A stretch of 13,747 nt of DNA, from assembly GCA_023392225.1 (NCBI GenBank), contig JAEVZM010000403.1:1-13747 (forward strand). The letters run 5' to 3'. The DNA comes from Pseudomonadota bacterium (lineage in GTDB: Bacteria; Pseudomonadota; Alphaproteobacteria; Rhizobiales; Kaistiaceae). The position numbers and the translations under genes were made by a program. The notes under the pieces were generated by a model, which saw nothing but the letters and a program-made list of their open reading frames with translations, made no database searches and was not told where the DNA came from. Positions 6,772 through 13,490 of this stretch are shown here, one piece after another; the stretch's first letter is position 1; each line of letters begins with the position of its first letter.

Positions 6772-8337
6772 TCAGGTCCCCGCTGCGCGCCACATCGCGG
6801 TGGTGACGCCGGCATCGACGAGCTTCCGCTGCATCGCATAGGCTGCCTGCCAGCGGTCCCGCGCCTCGTCATAGACGGCGCGATTGGCCAAGTTGGGGTC
6901 GACCGTCCGGTCGAAGCGGACGAAGGCGGCCCCGGCCTCGGCGAGCGAAGCGAACTGGCCGATGCCGACCGCCGCGGCCGCCGCACCGCCGAGGGCGGTC
7001 GCCTCGCGCACCTTCGGGATGCGGAGCGGGCGTCCTGTCACGTCGGCGACGATCTGCGGCCAGAGCCGGCCCTTGGCCGCGCCTCCCGCGAAGGTGAGTG
7101 GCCCGTCGCTCTCGACGCCAGCGAAGTCCTCGACGCGGGTGAGGTTCACGGCGGCGACGATCGCCGCATTCTCCTGGATCGCCCGGAAGATCGCGCCCTT
7201 GCTGGCGACCGCCGGATCGATCGAGAGGTTCAGGAGCGACGGGGCGGCGTGGTACCAGTTGCCGAAGTCCATGGCGTCCGAGAAGACCGGAACGATGCCG
7301 TTGGCACCGGGCGGCACGGCCATAGCCAGCTCCTCGATGAGGTCATAGGCGTCCCGGCCGCTCGCGGCGGCGGCCCGCACCTCTTCGCCGCAGAGGGCGT
7401 CACGGAACCAGCGCGCGACGAGCCCGACGAAGAAGCTGATCGCCTCAGCCTGGTTCATGCCGCCGATCGCGGCGCTGTTCACCCGGAGGCGCATGGTCGT
7501 GTCAACCGCGCCCTGCGGGATGTTGACGACCTGCTGCCAGAACGTGCCGCCCAGCACCGCAGCATCGCCAAGGCTCACGACGCCGAGGCCGATCGCGCCC
7601 ATCTGCACGTCGCCACCGCCGGCGATGAAGGGTGTGCCCTCGGCCAGGCCGGTCTCGCTCGCGGCCGGCGCCGTCACCCGGCCGACCACAGTCCCCGGCT
7701 CGACGAGGCGGGGAAACATCGCCCGGTCGAGCCCGGCGCGGGCGATCAGCGCATCCGACCAGTCGCGCGTGGTCAGATCCATGAGACCGTTGGTCGAGCC
7801 ATTGGTCGGCTCGACGGCGATCTCCCCCGTCAGCCGGGCGCCGATCCAGTCGTTGATCATCGACAGCGACCGGGCCTTCGCGAAGACGGAGGGCCGATGC
7901 TTGCGCAGCCATTCGAGCCGCGGCCATGCGCCGAGGGCGAAGGTCTCGCCCGACACCGCATAGAACTCCCGCTCGAAATCCGCCGACCGGGCACGCAACT
8001 CCGCAACCTCGGCGGAGGCGCGGCTGTCGACATTCGCCACCGCCCAGACTTCACGCCCCGCTGCGTCATAGAGCACGATGCCCTCGCGCATCGAGGTGGC
8101 GCTGACGGCGGCGATGTCCGCCCCGGTCAGGCCGCAGGTGGCCAGCGCGCCGGCGACGCAGCGCCGGAGCAACGCCCAGCCGGCCTCGACGTCGAACGAC
8201 ATCGAGCCGGGCACGCCTTCTTCCGGCAGATGCCGCCACTCTTCCTGCGAGAAGCCGATCTGGTTGCCGTCGCGATCGAACACCACGGCTCGGCCGCTGC
8301 CGGTGCCCGCATCGATGACCAGGAGATGTGTCGTCAC
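6772..8337 (-). CDS. lsrK: Autoinducer-2 kinase LsrK
   Basis: FGGY-family kinase of 521 residues that phosphorylates AI-2 (DPD) in the cytoplasm, trapping it and producing the inducer sensed by LsrR. It follows the enterobacterial LsrK pattern, as I recall it, over its full length: DAGTGSGR (9-16), EEWRHL (32-37), VPGSMSFD (42-49), SMREGIVLY (82-90), ANVDSRA (101-107), GGGDVQ with likely catalytic Asp243, GGTFWQQVVN (263-272), WYHAAPS then NLSIDP (361-375), the ATP-site FAGGAAKG (416-423), and a C-terminal TTAMWRA. The start is GTG at 8337, one base after the lsrR stop, with GAGGG and AAGG just upstream inside lsrR, so it is co-transcribed and probably translationally coupled to lsrR, as in E. 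coli lsrRK. No key residue is missing. Its similarity to LsrK is clearly stronger than that of the second kinase at 2510-4072. Confidence 0.95.
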   Translation of the reverse strand: MTTHLLVIDAGTGSGRAVVFDRDGNQIGFSQEEWRHLPEEGVPGSMSFDVEAGWALLRRCVAGALATCGLTGADIAAVSATSMREGIVLYDAAGREVWAVANVDSRASAEVAELRARSADFEREFYAVSGETFALGAWPRLEWLRKHRPSVFAKARSLSMINDWIGARLTGEIAVEPTNGSTNGLMDLTTRDWSDALIARAGLDRAMFPRLVEPGTVVGRVTAPAASETGLAEGTPFIAGGGDVQMGAIGLGVVSLGDAAVLGGTFWQQVVNIPQGAVDTTMRLRVNSAAIGGMNQAEAISFFVGLVARWFRDALCGEEVRAAAASGRDAYDLIEELAMAVPPGANGIVPVFSDAMDFGNWYHAAPSLLNLSIDPAVASKGAIFRAIQENAAIVAAVNLTRVEDFAGVESDGPLTFAGGAAKGRLWPQIVADVTGRPLRIPKVREATALGGAAAAAVGIGQFASLAEAGAAFVRFDRTVDPNLANRAVYDEARDRWQAAYAMQRKLVDAGVTTAMWRAAGT

Positions 8338-8338
8338 G

Positions 8339-9304
8339 TTACCTTGCCCTCTTCAGAAGCTGCTCGGCCGTCACCTGGTCGGTGATCAGGATGTTGGCGA
8401 GCTGTCCCCGAAGAAGTCCGAGGATCGCGTCGACCTTGTGCAGCCCGGCCGCCGCCGCCGCACGGTTCGGGATGCGGCGGAGATCGTCTACGTGGATCGC
8501 GACCACGTGGCGGTGGAGATCGAGGTCGAGGATTTCGCCGTTGGAATCGTAGAAGTAGCCGAGGATGTCGCCGACTGCCCCGCGCCGGCCGAACAGCTCG
8601 ATCTCGGCACCGGTGCAATAGCCGTAGCGGACGAGCGTCGCCGTGCTCGAGACGCTGCCAATGCCGGTCAGCGCCATGCGCGCCGTCGCTGCCATGTCGA
8701 GCACATAGCGCACATAGGGCTCGACGCGCAGCATCTCCGCGAGCTCCGGCGATGAAACGCGGAGCGGCGTCGGGATGAGGTGTGCGTTGCTCTGGGGGCC
8801 ATAGAGCCCGGTGGTGCCGACATAGGCCGAGACGCCGCCGGTCAGGCTGACCAGCGAGATGTTGCTCTGCGGCAGGACCGGCGCGGTATAGCGCAGAGCC
8901 GTAGCGACCGTCTCGCCCCAGCCGATGGCAAGCAGGTCGTTGGCCTCGAGCTTCTGGGTGAGGAAACTCGCCGCCGCCCGGCCGATCCGCGGCACCAGCG
9001 GCAGGTCTCCCGCGCCCGGCACCACCCGCGCATCGATAAGCCCGAAGGCCTCCACGAGCTGCTGCTGAAGCGTCAGGCAGCCTGCATGCGGCGAGTTGAT
9101 ACGGAGTTCGATCAGGCCGGTCTGACGCCCCTTCTCGAGCAGTCGCGACACCTTGATACGGGAGACTCCGAGGCGGTCGGCGATCTCGTTCTGGGTCAGG
9201 CCGTCATTGTAGTAGTGCCACGCCGCGCGCGTGATCTGCTCGACTTCGTCGACATCGGCGACAGGCACCAGCTCGGCGTCCGGCAGGGCTTGGATCATCG
9301 GCAC
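8339..9304 (-). CDS. lsrR: SorC-family transcriptional regulator LsrR
   Basis: DNA-binding repressor of about 320 residues, expected to bind the intergenic region to its right and to release it when phospho-AI-2 binds. The N-terminus carries a helix-turn-helix (about 35-56: GLTQNEIADRLGVSRIKVSR), nearly the same as in E. coli LsrR, followed by LLEKGRQTGLI. The C-terminal effector domain shows AIGWGET (126-132), LTGGVSAY (154-161), LIPTPLRVSS (176-185), RGAVGDILGYF (241-251) and ITDQVTAEQLL (307-317), all in LsrR order. GTG at 9304 and ATG at 9298 are both possible starts, with GGGAG 4 and 10 bases upstream respectively; they differ by two residues. It reads leftward into lsrK with a one-base gap and is divergent from lsrG-lsrA-lsrC-lsrD-lsrB. 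As in E. coli it probably represses both directions, including its own gene (inference from homology and context). Confidence 0.95.
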   Translation of the reverse strand: MPMIQALPDAELVPVADVDEVEQITRAAWHYYNDGLTQNEIADRLGVSRIKVSRLLEKGRQTGLIELRINSPHAGCLTLQQQLVEAFGLIDARVVPGAGDLPLVPRIGRAAASFLTQKLEANDLLAIGWGETVATALRYTAPVLPQSNISLVSLTGGVSAYVGTTGLYGPQSNAHLIPTPLRVSSPELAEMLRVEPYVRYVLDMAATARMALTGIGSVSSTATLVRYGYCTGAEIELFGRRGAVGDILGYFYDSNGEILDLDLHRHVVAIHVDDLRRIPNRAAAAAGLHKVDAILGLLRGQLANILITDQVTAEQLLKRAR

Positions 9305-9511
9305 TTCGCTCCCTTTGCGAACAAATGATCACTAACCGATCATACTGTCAATGTCATTGCCGCGTTGTGCAGCGCATCATAGCTAAACGCGCTTGACAGA
9401 GACGCACAAAACGACATTCATGGTGCATATGATCGCAGCCGCCGTTGGGAGGAACGGCAGGCGCCCCAGCGCGATCGCTCACGCATCATCAAAGATCATT
9501 GGATGGTATGG
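9305..9511. promoter_or_regulatory. Divergent lsr control region (lsrRK / lsrGACDB)
   Basis: This 207-base gap must contain the promoters of both lsr operons. Possible elements: TTGACA at 9393-9398 (rightward) with a poor -10 at 9416-9421, a good rightward -10-like TATGAT at 9428-9433 without a good -35 at the right spacing, and TTGACA on the minus strand (complement of 9346-9351). GGGAGGAA at 9447-9454 looks like a ribosome site but no start codon follows it. The region also contains a 19-base dyad and repeated GATCAT/ATGATC half-sites, annotated separately. It is visibly more AT-rich than the genes on either side. Exact start points cannot be set by eye. Confidence 0.6.
9325..9343. promoter_or_regulatory. 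Candidate LsrR operator (19-base dyad)
   Basis: ATGATC (9325-9330) and GATCAT (9338-9343) form a perfect inverted repeat around a 7-base spacer. It lies 21 bases upstream of the lsrR GTG, between the minus-strand TTGACA and the start, so a bound repressor would block lsrR transcription. Further copies of the same half-site occur at 9429-9434 (ATGATC) and 9494-9499 (GATCAT) near lsrG, and at 9293-9298 over the lsrR start. Assignment to LsrR is inferred from position and symmetry only. Confidence 0.45.
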
Positions 9512-9832
9512 ATGTTCGTTCAGCTTGTGCACATCAGGATCAGGCCGGGATGCGTGGAGCAGTTCCTCGATGTCTTCCGGAAGAACTACGAGGGCACCCG
9601 CGCCGAGCCGGGGAATCATCGCTTCGACGTGCTCCAGGACCCTTCGGACGAGAACCACTTCGTCATCTACGAGGTGTTCGAGAACGAGGCGGCGGTCGAT
9701 GCGCACCGGCAGACCGAGCACTACAAGCAGACCAATGAAGGCCTCAAGGCGCTGATGGCGACTGGCGAGCGGAAGAAGGAATTCTTCAACCTCGTCATGC
9801 CCGACAACGCCAGCGCGATGGCCGGGAAGTAA
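9512..9832 (+). CDS. lsrG: LsrG: phospho-AI-2 isomerase, ABM (antibiotic biosynthesis monooxygenase) fold
   Basis: Small cytoplasmic enzyme of 106 residues. In E. coli LsrG converts phospho-DPD (phospho-AI-2) to 3-hydroxy-2,4-pentadione-5-phosphate, lowering the inducer level. The match to LsrG is clear along the whole length: MFVQLVHI start, FLDVFRKN (18-25), RFDVLQDP (37-44), FVIYEVFENEAAVDAH (50-65), HYKQT (70-74), and a RKKEFFNLVMP end (87-97). The ABM fold is an alpha/beta barrel that normally works as a dimer (family knowledge). ATG at 9512 is preferred because E. coli LsrG begins at the equivalent residue; ATG at 9503 would add MVW. Neither has a strong ribosome site. It is the first gene of the rightward lsr operon, 10 bases before lsrA, whereas in E. 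coli lsrG follows lsrF at the other end. Being promoter-proximal, it should be made together with the transporter. Confidence 0.93.
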   Translation: MFVQLVHIRIRPGCVEQFLDVFRKNYEGTRAEPGNHRFDVLQDPSDENHFVIYEVFENEAAVDAHRQTEHYKQTNEGLKALMATGERKKEFFNLVMPDNASAMAGK

Positions 9833-9842
9833 GGCGCGCCAT

Positions 9843-11342
9843 ATGACCCGCGCCGTGTCGTCCTCGCCGCCACTCGTCGCGCTCCGCGACATCTGGAAGG
9901 TTTTCGAGAGCGTCACGGTGCTGCGCGGAATCGACCTCGACATTCAGGCCGGGCGGGTCCTTGCGCTTCTCGGCGGCAATGGCTCCGGCAAGTCGACCAT
10001 CGTCAAGATCATGTCCGGCGCCTACCAGCCGACGGCCGGGACGATCGAGGTTGGTGGCACGCCGACGGTCCTCTCCAGGCCATCCGACGCGCACGCCCAG
10101 GGCATCTATATGGTGCCGCAGGAACCCCACATCTTCCCGAGCCTGACCGTCCTCGAGAACCTGACCGTCGGGCTCAAGGGCGACGCCGCGGAGAATGCCG
10201 AGCGGGCGCGCAAAGCGGCCGGCGAACTGGGGCTTGAGGTCGACTTCGCCTCGACCGGAGGTGAACTGTCGATCGCCAGCCAGCAGCTCGTTGAGATCGT
10301 CCGCGGCCTGCTGCGCAATGCGCAGGTCCTCATTCTCGACGAGCCGACCTCTTCCCTCACTCGGCGCGAGGTCGCGAACCTCGCCGCGCAGATGCGAAAC
10401 CTGAAGGCGCGCGGCATCGGCATCGTGTTCATCTCGCACCGCCTCAACGAAGTGCTCGACCTGACCGACTATACTCAGGTGCTGCGCGATGGCCGCATCG
10501 TCCTCAGCGCGCCCTCGTCCGAACTCACGACGGACATGCTGGTCGAGGCGATGCTCCCGGCCGATTTCACCAGCCCGGAGGGCACCGCGAAGACCATCGC
10601 GCGCCCGGACGGCGGTCCCGTCCTGTCCGTATGCAACCTGTCGAGCCGTGTGTTCCGCGACGTAAGCTTCGACGTGATGCCCGGCGAGGTGCTCGGCATC
10701 TCCGGCGTGGTCGGCTCGGGCCGCACGGAACTGGCCGAGGCGATCTACGGCATCGACCCGAACGCCACCGGCGAAGTCATGATCGCCGGCGTCGCGGCGC
10801 CACGTCGCACCCCGCAGATCTCACAGGCCATGGGCCTCTCCTACGTTCCGGAGGACCGTCACGCGCACGGCATATTCCTTACCCTGCCGAGCGCCCAGAC
10901 CGTGACGGCAGGCCTCCTGTCCCTCGGCCGCGTCCGCTACCTCCGCCGTCAGGACGAAGCAGAACTGACGAAGAGCTTCATCGACCGGCTCCGGATCAAG
11001 CTGTCCTCGCCGATGCAGGTGGCGCGGACGCTGTCGGGCGGCAACCAGCAGAAGGTGGTCCTTGCCAAGACGCTGGCGCCGGGACCGCGCGCCATCATTC
11101 TCGACGAACCGACCCGGGGCATCGACGCGCGCGCCCGGCAGGATGTCTACCGCACCATCCGCGCGCTGACCGCTGAGGGTGTCGGCGTCGTCGTGATCTC
11201 GTCGGAGGTCGCGGAGATCGCCGAGGTGAGCGACCGAGTCATGGTCATGCGCCGTGGCCGGCTTCACGAATTGCCCGCGGGCGTGACCGGCATCGAGCAG
11301 ATTTCGGCCGCGACCTTTGCCAATGCCGGCGCGCCGGCATGA
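9843..11342 (+). CDS. lsrA: AI-2 ABC importer ATP-binding protein LsrA
   Basis: Tandem ATPase of 499 residues at the cytoplasmic face of the AI-2 importer. N-terminal cassette: Walker A GGNGSGKST (44-52), Q-loop VPQEPHIFPS (91-100), degenerate signature LSIASQQLVEI (142-152), Walker B LILDEPT (163-169), switch His199 in FISH. C-terminal cassette: degenerate Walker A GVVGSGRTE (288-296), YVPEDR (334-339), signature LSGGNQQK (397-404), Walker B IILDEPTRGID (418-428). One degraded and one intact set of motifs is normal for the RbsA/MglA/LsrA group. The first signature without LSGGQ is also seen in E. coli LsrA. The ATG at 9843 is 10 bases after the lsrG stop, with AAGG upstream. The 3' end overlaps lsrC by four bases (ATGA), so the proteins are translationally coupled. 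RbsA-like ribose ATPases are the alternative, but the lsrG, lsrK, lsrR and lsrB neighbours settle the call. Confidence 0.94.
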   Translation: MTRAVSSSPPLVALRDIWKVFESVTVLRGIDLDIQAGRVLALLGGNGSGKSTIVKIMSGAYQPTAGTIEVGGTPTVLSRPSDAHAQGIYMVPQEPHIFPSLTVLENLTVGLKGDAAENAERARKAAGELGLEVDFASTGGELSIASQQLVEIVRGLLRNAQVLILDEPTSSLTRREVANLAAQMRNLKARGIGIVFISHRLNEVLDLTDYTQVLRDGRIVLSAPSSELTTDMLVEAMLPADFTSPEGTAKTIARPDGGPVLSVCNLSSRVFRDVSFDVMPGEVLGISGVVGSGRTELAEAIYGIDPNATGEVMIAGVAAPRRTPQISQAMGLSYVPEDRHAHGIFLTLPSAQTVTAGLLSLGRVRYLRRQDEAELTKSFIDRLRIKLSSPMQVARTLSGGNQQKVVLAKTLAPGPRAIILDEPTRGIDARARQDVYRTIRALTAEGVGVVVISSEVAEIAEVSDRVMVMRRGRLHELPAGVTGIEQISAATFANAGAPA

Positions 11343-12361
11343 CGCGCATCCTCAAGAGCCGCGAGCTTCTGGTCCTCGCACTCCTGGTCGCGATGATCCT
11401 CGCTGTCTCGCTGGTGAGCCCGGCGGTGCTTCGGCCGATCACGCTGATCAACATCGTCAATTCCTCGCTGTTTTTGATGCTGATCGCCATCGGCCAGATG
11501 TTCGTCGTGCTGACACGTGGCATCGACGTCTCGGTCGGGGCCATTGCCGGGCTTTCGGCGGTCATCTTCGGCCTCGCGCTCAATGCGGGCGTGCCACTGC
11601 CGGTGGCGATGGTCTGCGCACTGCTCACCGGCGTCGCCTGCGGCAGCTTCAACGCGGCCGGAATCGTCTTCGTCGGTATCCCGCCGATCATCATGACGCT
11701 CGGCACGCTCGGAGCCTATCGCGGCCTGATGCGCGTCCTCACCGGCGGCAGCTGGATCGAGTCGATCCCGCAGTCGATCAAGGCGCTCGCCGTGACCCGC
11801 TATTACAGCGTGCCGCTCATGGTCTGGGCGATCGCCGTGCTCGTCGTCGTGCTGGCCATCGCCCTCTCCCGTATCCGGGCGGTGCGCAACTTCTACGCCG
11901 TCGGTGACAACCGCGAGGGCGCCTACCTGCTCGGCATCAACGTCCGCGCTACCGAGTTCACCGCCTATGTGCTTTCCGGCCTGTTTGCCGGGGGCGCTGC
12001 CATCGTCTTCACCGGCCAGATCGGCTTCGTGCCGATGCAGACCGGATCAGGGCAGGAACTCAAGGCGATCGCCGCGGTGGTACTGGGCGGCGTCAGCCTC
12101 ATGGGCGGCACCGGCTCGATCTGGTCCGCGGTCATCGGCGCCCTGTTCCTCACCTCGGTCGACTCGATGATGATCTTCCTCAAGGTCCCAGGCTCCTGGA
12201 ACAACGCCGTGGCCGGCGCTGTCCTCCTCGTCGTCGTGGTGTCGGACTATCTGATCCGGCGCGCGGTGCGGAACCGCCAGATCGCCATGCGGGCCGCCGA
12301 GATGCACCACGCCGAGGAAGACCATGCCGGGGCCCTTCGTCCGAAGGAGTCCACCCGATGA
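11339..12361 (+). CDS. lsrC: AI-2 ABC importer permease LsrC
   Basis: Inner-membrane permease of 340 residues (BPD_transp_2 family), one of two subunits that form the AI-2 channel. Hydrophobic segments at about 10-28, 38-58, 66-83, 87-108, 114-130, 158-176, 206-226, 242-252, 260-281 and 288-304 suggest about ten membrane passes. Conserved family stretches are VLTRGIDVSVGAIAG (57-71), VGDNREGAYLLGIN (188-201), YVLSGLFAGGA (210-220) and the ATPase-docking loop around IAAVVLGGVSLMGGTGS (244-260). The last 35 residues are charged, with HH and acidic residues, and lie in the cytoplasm. Starts by ATGA overlap with lsrA and ends by ATGA overlap with lsrD, so the three proteins should be made in fixed ratio. 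Assignment to LsrC rather than LsrD follows order and the KAIAA-VLGG-SLMGG pattern. Confidence 0.92.
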   Translation: MTRILKSRELLVLALLVAMILAVSLVSPAVLRPITLINIVNSSLFLMLIAIGQMFVVLTRGIDVSVGAIAGLSAVIFGLALNAGVPLPVAMVCALLTGVACGSFNAAGIVFVGIPPIIMTLGTLGAYRGLMRVLTGGSWIESIPQSIKALAVTRYYSVPLMVWAIAVLVVVLAIALSRIRAVRNFYAVGDNREGAYLLGINVRATEFTAYVLSGLFAGGAAIVFTGQIGFVPMQTGSGQELKAIAAVVLGGVSLMGGTGSIWSAVIGALFLTSVDSMMIFLKVPGSWNNAVAGAVLLVVVVSDYLIRRAVRNRQIAMRAAEMHHAEEDHAGALRPKESTR

Positions 12362-13416
12362 AAGCCGCCAGCGTGCTGCGGAGCTGGGAGTTCATGCTGG
12401 CGGTCGTGCTCGTGCTCGAGCTCGTCGTCCTCGGGCTGATCAACCCGGCCTTCCTCAACGTCCAGAACCTCCTCTACTCGACCAGCGACTTCGCCCACAT
12501 CATCATCGCCGCGGTCGGCTTGACCCTGATCGTGATGACCGGCGGCATCGACATCTCGGGCGTCTCGGTCATGGGCCTCGCCTCGATCGTGCTCGGCCTG
12601 TCCTTTGTCGCCGGCGCCCCGATCGGCGTCGCGGTGGCCATCGCGCTCGCCACCGGCCTCGCCGCCGGCGCGTTCAACGGCACGGTCGTGGCCAATACCG
12701 ACGTCAACCCGTTGATCGTGACGCTCGCCACGCTCTTTCTGTTTGCCGGCATCGCCACGGGCCTGCCCACACTCCTCGACATGCTCGGCTTCGAGGCGTA
12801 TGGCGCGGGTGGCTTCGAGGCCTACCAGTACGAGGGCATCACCGGCCTGCCGAGAGTGTTCACCTTCATCGGCAATGGCAGCCTCGGCTGGCTTCCGATG
12901 CCGCTGGTCATCGCCCTCGCCCTCGCGGTGATCGCGTCCTGGCTGATGCTGCGTACTCGGTTCGGCCGCTACCTCAAGCTGATCGGCGTCTCCCACGCCG
13001 TCGCCCACTTCACGGGTGTGCCGATCCGGCGCACGCTCATTACCGTCTACGCCATCAATAGGCTCGCCGCCGCAGTCGCCGGACTGGTGCTCACCGCCTA
13101 TCTCGGATCGGCGCGTTCGGATCTCGGCAGCGAGGCGCTCCTCGGCATCATCACGGCGGTCGTTCTCGGCGGCTCCTCCATCTATGGCGGCCAAGGTTCC
13201 GTGCTCGGCACGCTCCTCGCCGGCTTCGTTCTCGGCTTCATGCGTCAGGGCCTCCTGGCGCTGGGCATCACCAGCGACGTTGTCCCGGTCATCGTCGGCG
13301 GGCTGCTGATCGGCTCCGTGGCGCTCCGGATCGGCCTTGCGAGACTTGCAACGAGACGCGCCAACCGGGCGGCCTTCGCGGCCGAGCGGATGGCCGTGGG
13401 CGGGAGCGGCGGATGA
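12358..13416 (+). CDS. lsrD: AI-2 ABC importer permease LsrD
   Basis: Second inner-membrane permease of the AI-2 importer, 352 residues, BPD_transp_2 family. Hydrophobic segments at about 11-28, 46-61, 66-86, 88-107, 118-138, 179-197, 228-248, 262-272, 280-300 and 306-328. Family motifs include LIVMTGGIDISGVSVMG (57-73), LIGVSHAVAHFTGVP (208-222) and TAVVLGGSSIYGGQGS (266-281). At 233-241 the usual S-G-L of the LSGLLA motif is N-R-L (INRLAAAVA), an uncommon charged residue in that position. The loop at 141-170 between membrane segments contains a short duplication, FEAY at 145-148 and again at 153-156. GAAGGAG lies about 9-10 bases before the ATG at 12358, inside lsrC, and the genes overlap by ATGA. 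The C-terminal tail is basic and cytoplasmic. It is followed by a 74-base gap before lsrB. Confidence 0.92.
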   Translation: MKAASVLRSWEFMLAVVLVLELVVLGLINPAFLNVQNLLYSTSDFAHIIIAAVGLTLIVMTGGIDISGVSVMGLASIVLGLSFVAGAPIGVAVAIALATGLAAGAFNGTVVANTDVNPLIVTLATLFLFAGIATGLPTLLDMLGFEAYGAGGFEAYQYEGITGLPRVFTFIGNGSLGWLPMPLVIALALAVIASWLMLRTRFGRYLKLIGVSHAVAHFTGVPIRRTLITVYAINRLAAAVAGLVLTAYLGSARSDLGSEALLGIITAVVLGGSSIYGGQGSVLGTLLAGFVLGFMRQGLLALGITSDVVPVIVGGLLIGSVALRIGLARLATRRANRAAFAAERMAVGGSGG

Positions 13417-13426
13417 CCCGCGAGCG

Positions 13427-13443
13427 CCCCGAACGGGCCGGGG
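13427..13443 (+). other. Intercistronic GC hairpin before lsrB
   Basis: CCCCG (13427-13431) pairs with CGGGG (13439-13443) around a 7-base loop; GCCC/GGGC (13426-13429 with 13435-13438) is an alternative fold. It lies in the only sizeable gap of the operon (13417-13490), just before the binding-protein gene. Such stems often protect or separate the abundant binding-protein message; no T-run follows, so full termination is unlikely. Confidence 0.3.
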
Positions 13444-13490
13444 AGACAACGGCACGGAATTGACCATTCACAAGTGGAGGAGACTGACCC

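Noticed and set aside
5126..6793. Open frame of 555 codons on the minus strand
   Set aside because: Antisense to the aldolase end and the whole amidase gene, whose catalytic triad is intact; the product has no recognisable domain.
7249..8385. Open frame of 378 codons on the plus strand
   Set aside because: Mirror frame of lsrK, running across its start into lsrR; no motif and no ribosome site worth noting.
9393..9421. TTGACA with a 17-base spacer as a firm lsrG promoter
   Set aside because: The -10 position reads ATTCAT, only three of six consensus bases; kept only as a possibility within the control region.
9393..9755. Possible leader peptide or small gene starting in the lsr control region
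   Set aside because: Its frame runs through lsrG out of phase, with a Ser/Arg-rich product and no ribosome site; GGGAGGAA at 9447 is not followed by a start codon.
12247..13467. Open frame of 406 codons on the minus strand
   Set aside because: Antisense to lsrD and the lsrC end; highly charged low-complexity product typical of a shadow frame.
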